Source: JBBSMX01 sp038232935 (GTDB lineage Bacteria > Bacteroidota > Rhodothermia > Rhodothermales > JANQRZ01). From it: a stretch of 30,830 nucleotides of DNA. The DNA lies in NCBI GenBank assembly GCA_038232935.1, contig JBBSMX010000038.1, forward strand, positions 1-30,830, written 5' to 3'. Positions 1 to 8,260 of the stretch are shown in pieces. A program made the translations under genes and the position numbers. The stretch's first letter is position 1. Each line of letters starts with the position of its first letter. The notes beneath the pieces were generated by a model. The model was given only the letters and a program-made list of their open reading frames with translations, did no database searches and was not told the origin of the DNA.

Positions 1-138
1 AAGGTTCGGACCGTCCACGGTCCGGTGGCCGTGGTCGCGGTGATGCGAAAGCTGTTGCACGCGATCTACGGGATGCTCAAGCACGACGCCGACTTCGACG
101 GCTCGAAGTGCTTCCAGAAAATGCCCGTCGGGGCTTGA
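1..138 (+). CDS. IS110-family transposase, C-terminal fragment
   Basis: The reading frame is open from the first base to TGA at 136-138 and encodes 45 residues. The segment AVMRKLLHAIYGMLKHDADF matches the usual end of IS110/IS116/IS902 transposases, DEDD/serine-type recombinases that move circular intermediates and lack terminal inverted repeats. Only the C-terminal tail lies inside the window, so it cannot be said whether the copy is intact upstream. Because IS110 ends carry no inverted repeats, the right end of the element cannot be placed; it should lie within the next 90 bases, before the TIR gene. The base composition of this fragment is GC-rich, unlike the AT-rich gene that follows. 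Confidence 0.75.
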   Translation, partial: KVRTVHGPVAVVAVMRKLLHAIYGMLKHDADFDGSKCFQKMPVGA

Positions 139-227
139 CTTAACGGCTCGGTTTTCGTCCCCACGTATTATGCCGACTCATTTCGCCTAACTTGATAACA
201 TGTAGCTAGTATTTTCTCTACAGAAAA

Positions 228-1238
228 ATGAACGAAGATAAAAAGTACCATATCGCGCTATCGTTTGCGGGCGAGGATAGGCAATACGTCAGGCAAGTCG
301 CCTCGGGACTCACAAAAAGAGGTGTGCAAGTTTTTTATGATGAGTACGAACAGGCGAGCTTGTGGGGAAAGAATCTGTACGAACACTTGAATGATGTATA
401 CGAAAAAAGGGCACGTTTTACAGTTATTTTTATCTCATCGCACTATGCAAAAAAGCTGTGGACGAGCCATGAACGTCAGAGTGCCCAAGCTCGTGCGTTT
501 AATGAAAGCCAGGAATATATTCTTCCTGCTCGATTTGACGACACGAAGGTTCCTGGTATGTTGGGGACTACAGGTTACATTGACCTACGTTCAACGGACT
601 CGCAGGAGTTGGTTTCTCTTATCTGCGAAAAGCTCACGGCATCAGGAGTTGAACTACCTGATCCGTCGAGTGCAGCTGTGAAAACTATTCGCGCATTTGC
701 CAGAGGTGAGAAGGAACTGTTCAGGAGCTTGGATCACCCTAAGGCAAAAGATATCGACCTTAGCATCGAATATCCGCGTAGTTGGCGCGCTTCGGAGGCA
801 GTTCGTCCCAATGTGGTATCAAAGATATTCAGCGAGGAAGGGCTTGGCTTTGAAGCAGCAATGATTCTCGTCAAGAACCTTTCGATTGAGGAAACAGAGG
901 TAACCGAAATCGATATTGCGGAGGCTTTTAGTCCTGAAGCACTCACTGTTTCGATACCTGAAGGTGCCGTGTATATCGACGGGGAGCGTACTGAGGTGGA
1001 CGGTCTGCCGGGAGCGGTAAGTAGATATTTGATTATTAAAGAACGTGTCGGGTTAAAATTGCGAATGATTACATTGCAATATATATTTTATTTTGAGCAT
1101 AAATTTATTTTCATACAATTTAGTGTGGCAGGTCCGGCCACACAATCAGAGCATCTACTACTTGAAAGGTATGATTCTTTTCAGCCTCTGTTTATTATGA
1201 TGGCCAACAGCATAGTGCTGCACAATAGATGGAAATAA
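228..1238 (+). CDS. TIR domain protein with C-terminal Mog1/PsbP-like domain
   Basis: This 336-residue protein has a TIR domain at about residues 5-145. The first strand reads YHIALSFAGEDRQYV, a BB-loop-like segment lies around residues 38-50, and the WxxxE helix has W78 and the putative NADase glutamate E82. Bacterial TIR domains of this type commonly cleave or cyclise NAD+, often in anti-phage defence. Residues about 168-336 look like a Mog1/PsbP (DUF1795-like) fold: a start of the form IEYPRSW, a mid-domain VDGLPGAVSRY, and an end of the form F..L..MMANSIVL. This second assignment is by pattern only. No signal peptide or membrane segment is seen, so the protein should be cytosolic. The gene is far more AT-rich than its neighbours, lies next to an IS110 tail and has no operon partner, which suggests acquisition. 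The ATG is preceded by an A-rich stretch rather than a Shine-Dalgarno sequence. Confidence 0.85.
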   Translation: MNEDKKYHIALSFAGEDRQYVRQVASGLTKRGVQVFYDEYEQASLWGKNLYEHLNDVYEKRARFTVIFISSHYAKKLWTSHERQSAQARAFNESQEYILPARFDDTKVPGMLGTTGYIDLRSTDSQELVSLICEKLTASGVELPDPSSAAVKTIRAFARGEKELFRSLDHPKAKDIDLSIEYPRSWRASEAVRPNVVSKIFSEEGLGFEAAMILVKNLSIEETEVTEIDIAEAFSPEALTVSIPEGAVYIDGERTEVDGLPGAVSRYLIIKERVGLKLRMITLQYIFYFEHKFIFIQFSVAGPATQSEHLLLERYDSFQPLFIMMANSIVLHNRWK

Positions 1239-1346
1239 TTGAAAGGCTGCATAAAACCGCATTCAAAGGGGTCTATGCGGGTAGATTTTATCGCCTGTGA
1301 ACGCATTGTGAATGGTCACTAAAATTCGCCATTAAGCCGTCGGTAC

Positions 1347-3155
1347 TCACGATGGCGATGGCACGGGCGCGGCGTCGGCGGCGGGCTCGCGGAACTGGAG
1401 GTTGGCGAGGCGGCGGTAGAGGCCGTCCCGCGCCATCAGCTCGGCGTGCGTGCCGTCCTCCACGATGCGGCCGTCGTCGAGCACGAGGATGCGGTCGGCG
1501 TTGCGGACGGTGGAGAGGCGGTGGGCGATGACGAACGCGGTGCGCCCTTCGAGCAGCCGGTCGAGCGCCTCCTGCACGAGTACCTCGCTCTCGGAGTCGA
1601 GCGCGCTCGTGGCCTCGTCGAGGAGCAGGATGCGCGGGTCTTTGAGCAGGGCGCGGGCAATCGCGACGCGCTGGCGCTGGCCGCCGGAGAGCTTCACCCC
1701 GCGTTCGCCGACTTCCGTCGCGAAGCCGTCCGGGAGCGCCTCGATGAACCCGGCGGCGTTCGCGGCCTCGGCGGCGGCGCGGACCTCGTCGTCCGTGGCG
1801 TCGAGCCGGCCGTAGCGGATGTTCTCGGCAATCGAGGCGCCGAAGAGCTGGATCTCCTGCGAGACGAGCCCGATCTGTTCACGGACCGAGAGCGTCTGCA
1901 CGTCGCGCAGGTCGTACCCGTCGAGCAGGATGCGGCCGGTGTCGGGGTCGTAGAAGCGCGGGAGGAGGTTCAGCAGCGTCGTCTTTCCCGCGCCGCTCGG
2001 CCCCACGAGGGCGACGGTCTGGCCGGGCTCGACCTCGAACGATACGTCGTGGAGGATGGGCCGGTCGGGCTCGTACGAGAAGGTGACGTCGTCGAAGCGC
2101 ACGCGGCCCCGGAGGGAGGGCAGGGGCGAGGCGTCCGGCGCATCGTGGATCTCCGGCTCCGTATCGATGATCTCGAAGACGCGCTCCGACGCCCCGGCCG
2201 CCGAACTGTACGACGTGTAGAGGCGCGAGAGTACGCCGACGCTCTGCGCGATCGAGAAGGCGTAGAAAATGAACGCCACGAGGTCGCCCGCCGTGAGCCG
2301 CCCGGCCAGCACCTCGACACCGCCGTACCAGAAGATCGCGACGAGCACGCTGAAGAACAGGAGCCCGACAATAGACCAGAACGCGGAGTTGATGAGCGCC
2401 TGCCGCCGCGACGTGCCGAAGAGCTCCTCGACGGCGTCGCCGTAGCGGCCGGTCTCGTAGTCCTCCCGCGCGAACGCCTTCACCACGCGCACGCCCGCGA
2501 GCGCTTCCTCGGCAATCGCCGTCGTCTCGGCCAGCCGGTCCTGAATCGTCCGGGCGTAGCGCCGGACGATGGCCCCGAAGTAGCGCGAGAGCAGCATCAC
2601 CACGGGCACCGTCGCGAACACGACGAGCGAGAGCCGCCAGTTCAGCACCAGCATCAGCACCACGGAGCCGACGAGCGTCAGCGAATGCGAGACGAGCTGG
2701 CTGAGGTCGTTCGTTGCCGCCGAGCGGAGGCTGCCGACGTCGTTCGTCAGCCGCGACGTGATCTCGCCGATCCGGCTGCCGGTGTAGAACCGGAGCCCGA
2801 GCCGGTGGAGGTGGGTGTAGATCCGCTGCCGGAGGTCGGCGATGATGCGCTCGCCGACCCACGCCATCCAGTACGAGCCGAGGAAGCTGACGGCGGTGCG
2901 GACGAGGAAGAGGCCGAAGAGGGCGAGGGCGAGCGTGTCCAGCATCCCGCGGTCGCCGTTCTGGAATACGGCGTCGAGGAGCGCGCGCAGCCCGAGCGGG
3001 ACGACGAGGGCGACGACCGAGCCCAGCACGGAGAGGAGGAGCGCCGCCGCGAGCCGCTTCCAGTACGGCCGGGCGTAGCCCAGAATCCGCCGCAGCATCC
3101 GGCCGAGCGGCGGCCGGGGCGTATCCGTGGGGTCCTTCGAGGGAGTCAGAGCCAT
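1347..3155 (-). CDS. ABC exporter, MsbA-like (fused membrane and ATPase domains)
   Basis: This 602-residue half-transporter has a six-helix type I exporter membrane domain (about residues 20-330) followed by an ATPase domain. Walker A is GPSGAGKTT at 385-393, the Q-loop is near 433, the signature LSGGQ is at 489-493, Walker B ILLLDE is at 509-514 and the switch histidine is H545. All catalytic elements are intact. It should act as a homodimer exporting a lipid or hydrophobic compound across the inner membrane. MsbA-type lipid A flippases and multidrug exporters are not separable by sequence alone. It lies 55 bases downstream of murA on the same strand, so co-transcription with a cell-envelope gene is plausible and favours an envelope-lipid role. 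Confidence 0.9.
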   Translation of the reverse strand: MALTPSKDPTDTPRPPLGRMLRRILGYARPYWKRLAAALLLSVLGSVVALVVPLGLRALLDAVFQNGDRGMLDTLALALFGLFLVRTAVSFLGSYWMAWVGERIIADLRQRIYTHLHRLGLRFYTGSRIGEITSRLTNDVGSLRSAATNDLSQLVSHSLTLVGSVVLMLVLNWRLSLVVFATVPVVMLLSRYFGAIVRRYARTIQDRLAETTAIAEEALAGVRVVKAFAREDYETGRYGDAVEELFGTSRRQALINSAFWSIVGLLFFSVLVAIFWYGGVEVLAGRLTAGDLVAFIFYAFSIAQSVGVLSRLYTSYSSAAGASERVFEIIDTEPEIHDAPDASPLPSLRGRVRFDDVTFSYEPDRPILHDVSFEVEPGQTVALVGPSGAGKTTLLNLLPRFYDPDTGRILLDGYDLRDVQTLSVREQIGLVSQEIQLFGASIAENIRYGRLDATDDEVRAAAEAANAAGFIEALPDGFATEVGERGVKLSGGQRQRVAIARALLKDPRILLLDEATSALDSESEVLVQEALDRLLEGRTAFVIAHRLSTVRNADRILVLDDGRIVEDGTHAELMARDGLYRRLANLQFREPAADAAPVPSPS

Positions 3156-3210
3156 AGACGCGGGGAGGTCGCCTCAGCAACCATCCCGCGCTGGCCCGGT
3201 TCCGATCCGC

Positions 3211-4560
3211 TCAGCCTACTTCTTCGGCCTCTTTGGCGAACTCGTCGTACTGTTTGCGCTCGATGGCGATGCCCGCGTTCGAGAGCTTGCCTTCGAGGTC
3301 TTCGTAGCCTCGGTCGAGGTGGTAGACGCGGAGGACGTCGGTTTGGCCCTCGGCGACCATGCCCGCGAGCACGAGCGAGACGCTCGCGCGGAGGTCCGTG
3401 CTCATCACCGTCGTGCCGCTGAGGTCGTCGCGGCCGTGGCCTTTCACGATGACTTTGTTGTCCACGACGGTGCAGTTCGCGCCCATCCGCGCGAGCTCGG
3501 GGATGTGCTTGAAGCGGTCGGTGTAGATCGTGTCCGTGATCTCGGAGGTGCCGTCGGCCTGGGTCATGAGGACGGTCCACTGCGCCTGCAGGTCCGTCGC
3601 GAAGCCGGGGTACGGGTCGGTCGTGATCGAGACGGGCTCGATGGTATCGGGGATCTCGACGGTGACGACCTCGTGGGGGCCATGCGCCTCGGGCTGCGCG
3701 GAGAAATCGGCCCCGGTGGCGCGGAACGCTTCGGGGAAGTCCTTGCCGAGATGTTCGACGCGGGCACCGGTGATCTCGAACGTCTTGCCGGGCTCGCCCG
3801 CCATCACGGCGGCGATCATGTACGTCCCGAGTTCGATCCGGTCCGGGCAGTTCCAGAAGTCCACGGCGTCTAGCCGGTCCACGCCCTGAATCGTGATCGT
3901 CTTCGTGCCGAGGCCTTCGATCTGCGCGCCCATCTGCTGGAGCATCTCGCCGAAGACCACCACGTCAGGCTCGGCGGCGACGTTGTCGAGCACGGTCTCG
4001 CCCTCAGCCATGACGGCGGCGAGCATCACGTTGATCGTCGCGCCGACGGAGACGGGGTCGAAGCGGAAGTGACCGCCTTGCAGCCTACCTCCCTTCGCCT
4101 TCGCCACCACGTCGCCTTGTTCGAGGGTGATCTCGGCGCCGAGGGCCTCCATGCCTTTGATGTGGAGGTCGACCGGGCGCGGTCCCCATGCGCAGCCGCC
4201 GGGGAGCGAGACGCGGGCCTCGCCGCAGCGGCCGAGGAGCGCGCCGAGCATGTAGAACGACGCGCGCATCTGCTTGACGAGGTCGTACGGTGCCTCCGGG
4301 TGGTTCACGTTCGTCGCGTCGATCACCATCGAGTCCGGCGTCGAGGGGTCGTCGTCGGGCTGGTAGCGGATCATGCAGCCGGCGACGCGGAGGACATTCG
4401 CGAAGGTGTGGACGTCGCGCAGCACCGGCAGGTTGTGCAGCGTGGTCACGCCGTCGGCGAGGACGGCGGCGGCCATGAGCGGGAGGGCGGTGTTCTTCGA
4501 GCCACCGACGTGGATGGAGCCGGTGAGCGGGCGTCCGCCCTGAATGACGAGCTTGTCCAT
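3211..4560 (-). CDS. murA: UDP-N-acetylglucosamine 1-carboxyvinyltransferase
   Basis: MurA transfers enolpyruvate from phosphoenolpyruvate to UDP-N-acetylglucosamine, the first committed step of peptidoglycan synthesis in the cytoplasm. The 449-residue length is a little above the usual 420. The N-terminal GGSKNTALP contains the substrate-contacting Lys22. The active-site loop LPGGCAWG carries Cys123, equivalent to Cys115 of the E. coli enzyme, so the protein should be fosfomycin-sensitive in principle. The segment FATDLQAQWTVL and the downstream RFKHIPELARMGA match the C-terminal half of the family. It is followed 55 bases later by the ABC exporter gene on the same strand. The upstream region has a TATTTTCG at 4641-4648 (minus strand) that resembles a -7 box but lacks a matching -33 element. 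Confidence 0.96.
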   Translation of the reverse strand: MDKLVIQGGRPLTGSIHVGGSKNTALPLMAAAVLADGVTTLHNLPVLRDVHTFANVLRVAGCMIRYQPDDDPSTPDSMVIDATNVNHPEAPYDLVKQMRASFYMLGALLGRCGEARVSLPGGCAWGPRPVDLHIKGMEALGAEITLEQGDVVAKAKGGRLQGGHFRFDPVSVGATINVMLAAVMAEGETVLDNVAAEPDVVVFGEMLQQMGAQIEGLGTKTITIQGVDRLDAVDFWNCPDRIELGTYMIAAVMAGEPGKTFEITGARVEHLGKDFPEAFRATGADFSAQPEAHGPHEVVTVEIPDTIEPVSITTDPYPGFATDLQAQWTVLMTQADGTSEITDTIYTDRFKHIPELARMGANCTVVDNKVIVKGHGRDDLSGTTVMSTDLRASVSLVLAGMVAEGQTDVLRVYHLDRGYEDLEGKLSNAGIAIERKQYDEFAKEAEEVG

Positions 4561-4723
4561 GAGTAGGGGGTGGAGTGGTAGTGCGCCCGAAAAGAGGAGG
4601 GGGCGTAGATGGCCGGGAAGAGCCCCGCGCCGTGGGAGGGCGAAAATAGCGGCGCAGGAAAAGAAAGTCTACGGGCGAGGTCGGGTCCGGGTCCGAACCT
4701 GTTTATAACTTCCCGAGGAAGGC

Positions 4724-4768
4724 AAAAAGCGAGCGCGGGCGCAGCGGCCTAAGCTGCTGCGCCCGCGC
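4724..4768 (-). terminator. Rho-independent terminator of the T9SS cargo gene
   Basis: A perfect 13-bp GC-rich stem (arms 4733-4745 and 4756-4768) with a 10-base loop is followed, reading the minus strand, by TCGC and then five T residues at 4724-4728. It sits just after the stop codon of the minus-strand gene ending at 4801. Confidence 0.8.
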
Positions 4769-4800
4769 ATCACGCCAGTCATTGGGCAGCGCGCCGTCGG

Positions 4801-6165
4801 TCAACGCACCACGACGAAGCGCTGGGTAGCCGTCGCGGCGCCGTGCATCTTTAGGACGTACACCCCGGCCGGCAGTGTGCTGAGGTCCCACCGCACCGCC
4901 TGCTCGCCGGCTCCGAGCGCTTGCTCAGGTAGGGCGGCCACGCGGCGGCCCGTCACGTCGAAGACGTCGAGGGCGACGGTTCCAGCCTGCGTAAGACGGA
5001 AAGAGACGGTGGCGTCGCTACGGAGCGGGTTGGGGAAGACGGTGAGGCGGATGGCCTCGCCGGGAACAGCTCCGTCGTCGACATCCGTGCTCGTGTCGTA
5101 GAAGAAGAGGACGCGCGAACCGTTCACCCACTCGGTTTCGTCCCAGTTTTGAGTGACGATCTCGCTGACCGTGCCATCGGGGTTATACGTGCTGAGATTG
5201 CGCGTGTCGTTGACCCAATCCGAGCCACCCCACGTTTGGACGACGACCTCCGTAGCGTTGAGGCCGGAATAGGTGTAGAGCGTGCGCGTGGTGTTCGTCC
5301 AGTCCGAGCCGCTCCACTCTTGCTCCACGACCACCGTGAGGCTGCCGCCGTCGTAGGTGTAGAGGGTGCGGGAGGCGTTCATCCAGTCCGAGCCCCCCCA
5401 GACCTGCTCGACGACTTCGGTGACGCCGCTTCCGTCGTAGGTAGAGATCGTGCGGGTTGCGTTCTGCCAGGCGGTCCCGGTCCAGTCCTGCGTGATGACT
5501 TCCGTGACGTTGTCGCCGTCGTAGGTGTAGAGAGTGCGGGAGGCGTTTATCCAGTCCGAGCCCGTCCAGTTCTGGCTGACGGCCTCGGTGAGGAGGCCAC
5601 CGGCGTAGGTGTAGAGCGTGCGCTGGACGTTTGCCCAACTCGACCCGGCCCAGAACTGGAACACGACTTCGCTCAGCTCGCCGCCGGCGTACGTGTAGAG
5701 CGTACGGGCGGTGTTCAGCCACGCGGCCCCGGTCCAGGATTGGCTAATGGTCTCGACGACGAGGTCCCCGTCGTAGGTGGAAAGGGTGCGGGCGAAGTTC
5801 TGCCAGGCCGCGCCGTCCCACTGCTGGAAGACGAATTCGGTAGCGTTGCCATCAACGTAGGTGAGGATGAATCGGAACTCGTCATCCCAATCGGTCCCAT
5901 TCCAGGATTGGAAGCGCTCCTCCGTGAGGAGAGGTAGGCCGGCATCGGTTCGGGCCGCGTCGAGAACCCGCTGTCGGAGCCAGTCTGCGCGTTCCGTCTC
6001 CCCGGCGAGGTCGAAGCAGTCAGCGGCCCAGAGATACCGTTGGACCTCGGGGTTGGTGACGACGTGGGGGTCGTGCGAGCGGACCCGCTCCGCAGTCGAA
6101 GTATGCTGCTGAGCAAAGGCGGGGGCCGCTGCGAGAAGCAGGGCGATGAGTAGGACGTAGCGCAT
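4801..6165 (-). CDS. Secreted T9SS type A cargo protein with ten 28-residue repeats
   Basis: This 454-residue protein has a clear signal peptide (hydrophobic segment to about residue 18, ending AFA) for Sec export. A short spacer follows, then ten tandem repeats of 28 residues (about 87-359) with the pattern W.G..W.N..RTL.TY.G....V.Q. Residues about 375-454 form a T9SS C-terminal sorting domain beginning FPNP, with VFDVTGRRV and a DLSTLPAGVYVLKM core. Such domains direct cargo through the outer membrane by the type IX system, found only in Bacteroidota and relatives. The repeats resemble the W/TY-rich, YD-repeat-like modules of other T9SS surface proteins. No enzymatic motif is visible, so adhesion or a structural role is a guess. 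It is a single-gene unit with its own terminator. Confidence 0.88.
   Translation of the reverse strand: MRYVLLIALLLAAAPAFAQQHTSTAERVRSHDPHVVTNPEVQRYLWAADCFDLAGETERADWLRQRVLDAARTDAGLPLLTEERFQSWNGTDWDDEFRFILTYVDGNATEFVFQQWDGAAWQNFARTLSTYDGDLVVETISQSWTGAAWLNTARTLYTYAGGELSEVVFQFWAGSSWANVQRTLYTYAGGLLTEAVSQNWTGSDWINASRTLYTYDGDNVTEVITQDWTGTAWQNATRTISTYDGSGVTEVVEQVWGGSDWMNASRTLYTYDGGSLTVVVEQEWSGSDWTNTTRTLYTYSGLNATEVVVQTWGGSDWVNDTRNLSTYNPDGTVSEIVTQNWDETEWVNGSRVLFFYDTSTDVDDGAVPGEAIRLTVFPNPLRSDATVSFRLTQAGTVALDVFDVTGRRVAALPEQALGAGEQAVRWDLSTLPAGVYVLKMHGAATATQRFVVVR
5089..5907 (-). repeat. Ten tandem 84-bp coding repeats
   Basis: Within the T9SS cargo gene an 84-bp unit recurs ten times. The leading tryptophans fall at residues 88, 116, 144, 172, 200, 228, 256, 284, 312 and 341, so spacing is exactly 28 except for one extra residue before the last. 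Several internal units are near-identical around GSDW and RTLYTY, pointing to duplication within the gene. Confidence 0.9.
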
Positions 6166-6243
6166 GGGGGCTGCCAGAGAGGATAGGCAGATCTGGAAGT
6201 TGGCGGAAGGCGTCGGCTCTGTAAGGCAGAAGGCTACGCCGGA

Positions 6244-6275
6244 GAAACTCTATTCAAAACAAAAAGTTATGGCAA
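6244..6275 (-). promoter_or_regulatory. Candidate Bacteroidota-type promoter for the T9SS cargo gene
   Basis: On the minus strand a TTG (6273-6275) is followed after 20 bases by TAGAGTTTC (6244-6252), close to the -33 TTG / -7 TAnnTTTG consensus of Bacteroidota. It lies in a local AT-rich patch and would give an untranslated leader of roughly 70 bases. The -7 box is imperfect. Confidence 0.35.
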
Positions 6276-6428
6276 TTAGATAAGGTGTGAGCGGGTCGGG
6301 AATCGCCACGAGAAAAATTCAATCACGCCCGAATAGGAAGAGCCTATCATGGCTTCGTCCGCCTGCGAGATCGGAACGCGCGCTGCGATCCAACGTAGCC
6401 GCAGCGCCCTGAATCTGCCGCCGCTCCG

Positions 6429-7607
6429 ATGCCCGCCGTCTACCTCGACCACGCCGCTACGACGCCGCTCGACGAGGCGGTGCTGACCGCGATGCTGCCG
6501 TACCTCCGCGAGCACTACGGCAACGCCTCCTCTGTCCACGCGCTCGGCCGTCGGGCGCGGTTCGCGGTGGAGGACGCCCGCGAGCGCGTGGCGGCCCTCC
6601 TGGGCGCGGAGCCGGGCGAGATCGTCTTTACGAGCGGGGGCACGGAGGCGGACAACGCGGCGCTCCGCGGCGTGCTCACGAGCCCCGGCACGAGTGTCCC
6701 CGACCGGCGCGGTCCCGGCCTCGTCACGTCTGCCGTCGAGCACGAGGCCGTGCTCCGGCCTGCCGAGGCGCTCGAAGCGGCGGGGCATCCAGTCACGATC
6801 ATCACGCCGCAGCCGTCGGGCGCGGTGACGGCGGAAGAGGTCGAGGCCGCGATCACGGACGCCACAGGCCTCGTCTCGCTGATGGCAGTCAACAACGAAC
6901 TTGGCACGCTGAATCCGATCCGCGAGATTGCGGAGGTCTGCCACGCGCACGGCGTTCCGTTCCACACCGACGCCGTGCAGGCCGCCGGGCTCTACCCGCT
7001 CGACGTGAACGAGTTGGGCGTGGACCTGCTCTCGCTCTCGGCACATAAGGTGTACGGGCCGAAGGGCGTGGGTGTGCTCTACATCCGCACGGGGATGCCC
7101 TTCGCGCCGTTCGTGCTGGGCGGATCGCAGGAGCGGAAGCGGCGCGGCGGGACGGAGAACGTCGCTGCTGTCGTCGGATTGGCCGAGGCGCTGGAACGCG
7201 CACAGCAGCACGCCGAGGCCGAGCGCGAGCGGCTCTGCACGCTCCGTGACCACCTCGCCGACGCGGTCCGCGCTGACTTCGGTGCTGCCGTTCGGTTCAA
7301 CACGCCGCTCGACGGCGAGGCGGCAGCCCCCCACATCCTTAACGTGTCGTTCCCACCGGTGGCCGGGCGCACCGTAGACGGCGAGATGCTGCTGCTCGGC
7401 CTCGACCTCGCCGGGGTCCACGCCTCCAGCGGGAGCGCGTGCACGAGCGGGGCCGTCGAGCCGAGCCACGTCCTCCGCGCCCTCGGCATTCCCCGCGACA
7501 CCGCGAATGCGACCGTCCGCTTCTCCCTCGGCCGGTCCACGACCTCGTCCGACGTGGACTTCGCCGCCGACCAACTCGCCGCCGTCGTCGGGCGGATGCG
7601 GGGTTAG
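6429..7607 (+). CDS. Cysteine desulfurase (NifS/IscS family)
   Basis: This 392-residue PLP enzyme removes sulfur from cysteine as a persulfide for Fe-S cluster, thiamine or tRNA thiolation pathways in the cytoplasm. It starts YLDHAATTPLD, typical of the family. The PLP lysine is K207 in SLSAHKVYGPKG, and His105 corresponds to the ring-stacking histidine. The catalytic Cys338 lies in SSGSACTSG. The following EPSHVLRALG and the long loop fit class I (IscS/NifS) rather than SufS. No iscU, iscA or iscR neighbour is present, so this is a stand-alone copy and the target pathway cannot be assigned. Its stop codon overlaps that of the convergent MscS gene. Confidence 0.93.
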   Translation: MPAVYLDHAATTPLDEAVLTAMLPYLREHYGNASSVHALGRRARFAVEDARERVAALLGAEPGEIVFTSGGTEADNAALRGVLTSPGTSVPDRRGPGLVTSAVEHEAVLRPAEALEAAGHPVTIITPQPSGAVTAEEVEAAITDATGLVSLMAVNNELGTLNPIREIAEVCHAHGVPFHTDAVQAAGLYPLDVNELGVDLLSLSAHKVYGPKGVGVLYIRTGMPFAPFVLGGSQERKRRGGTENVAAVVGLAEALERAQQHAEAERERLCTLRDHLADAVRADFGAAVRFNTPLDGEAAAPHILNVSFPPVAGRTVDGEMLLLGLDLAGVHASSGSACTSGAVEPSHVLRALGIPRDTANATVRFSLGRSTTSSDVDFAADQLAAVVGRMRG

Positions 7608-8188
7608 TCCGCGCTCTGGGCCTCGGCTTCTTCGATAGCTTTCGCTTCGGCCAGTTCTTTCGCGCGGGCTTCGGGGTTGAAGCGGCGGAAGGACTTCTGG
7701 AAGAGCACGTTGTTCGGGACGTAGACGACGTGGCCGCTGGCCTCCTCCAAAATCACGAAGAGGGGCCGGATGTCCAGCACCTTGCCCCCGACGTCCACCT
7801 CCGGCACCTCGATCTCGTCGCTGATCTTGAACGGGTCCGAGAGGAAGAGGAAGAAGCCGGCGACGATGTTCGAGAGTAGGCTCCACACCGCGAAGAAGCC
7901 GATGGCGACGAGGCCGAGGAAGCCGGTCACGAACACCCACAGCTTCTCCGGGTCGAATCCCCAGACGTAGGCGAGGGTGAAGGCGGCGAAGATGAGCGTA
8001 AAGACGCGCGCCATGCGGTAGACGAACCGCCCGCGCAGCCGGTGCATCCGCCGCACCTTCACGAACCGGATGATGGCCGTCTTGAGTGCGAAGAGCATGA
8101 GGACGACGAGCACAACGACGCCTGCCGTGACGGCACCGCGCAGCAGCAACAACGTGTTGACGACGTCTTCGACAGGGAGCGTATCCAC
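7604..8188 (-). CDS. Small mechanosensitive channel (MscS family)
   Basis: This 194-residue membrane protein has three hydrophobic segments (about residues 15-40, 62-80 and 86-113). They are followed by the MscS beta domain (about 115-172), recognisable by FFLFLSDPFKISDEIEV, GGKVLDI and a pattern ending VPNNVLF. MscS channels open under membrane tension during osmotic downshock. The third helix and beta domain are present, but the C-terminal alpha/beta cage of E. coli MscS is missing and is replaced by a short Ala/Glu-rich tail, as in other minimal family members. The TAA stop shares bases with the TAG stop of the convergent cysteine desulfurase. Confidence 0.85.
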   Translation of the reverse strand: MDTLPVEDVVNTLLLLRGAVTAGVVVLVVLMLFALKTAIIRFVKVRRMHRLRGRFVYRMARVFTLIFAAFTLAYVWGFDPEKLWVFVTGFLGLVAIGFFAVWSLLSNIVAGFFLFLSDPFKISDEIEVPEVDVGGKVLDIRPLFVILEEASGHVVYVPNNVLFQKSFRRFNPEARAKELAEAKAIEEAEAQSAD

Positions 8189-8260
8189 AGGAGGGTCGGA
8201 AAAGCGGAGGGGAGTCGGCTACACTACCACGACCCGCGCCGGCCGGCCAGCGCGCCCACG

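Noticed and set aside
189..217. Possible promoter before the TIR gene (TTGATA ... TAGTAT or TATTTTC)
   Set aside because: Spacing is 9 or 15 bases, fitting neither the sigma-70 nor the Bacteroidota arrangement.
1255..1290. Weak hairpin (CCGCAT / ATGCGG) after the TIR gene followed by a few T residues
   Set aside because: The stem is only six pairs with a 12-base loop, and the T-rich stretch is short, so it was not called a terminator.
1446..3422. Very long open frame antisense to the ABC exporter
   Set aside because: It has Arg/Glu/Val-rich composition without any family motif and lies opposite a gene with all ABC motifs. Such shadows are normal in GC-rich DNA; similar ones opposite the cysteine desulfurase, fasciclin and TonB genes were also left out.
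5089..5907. Regular 84-bp periodicity as a CRISPR array
   Set aside because: The repeats stay in one reading frame, have no unique spacers and encode a protein repeat between a signal peptide and a T9SS domain.
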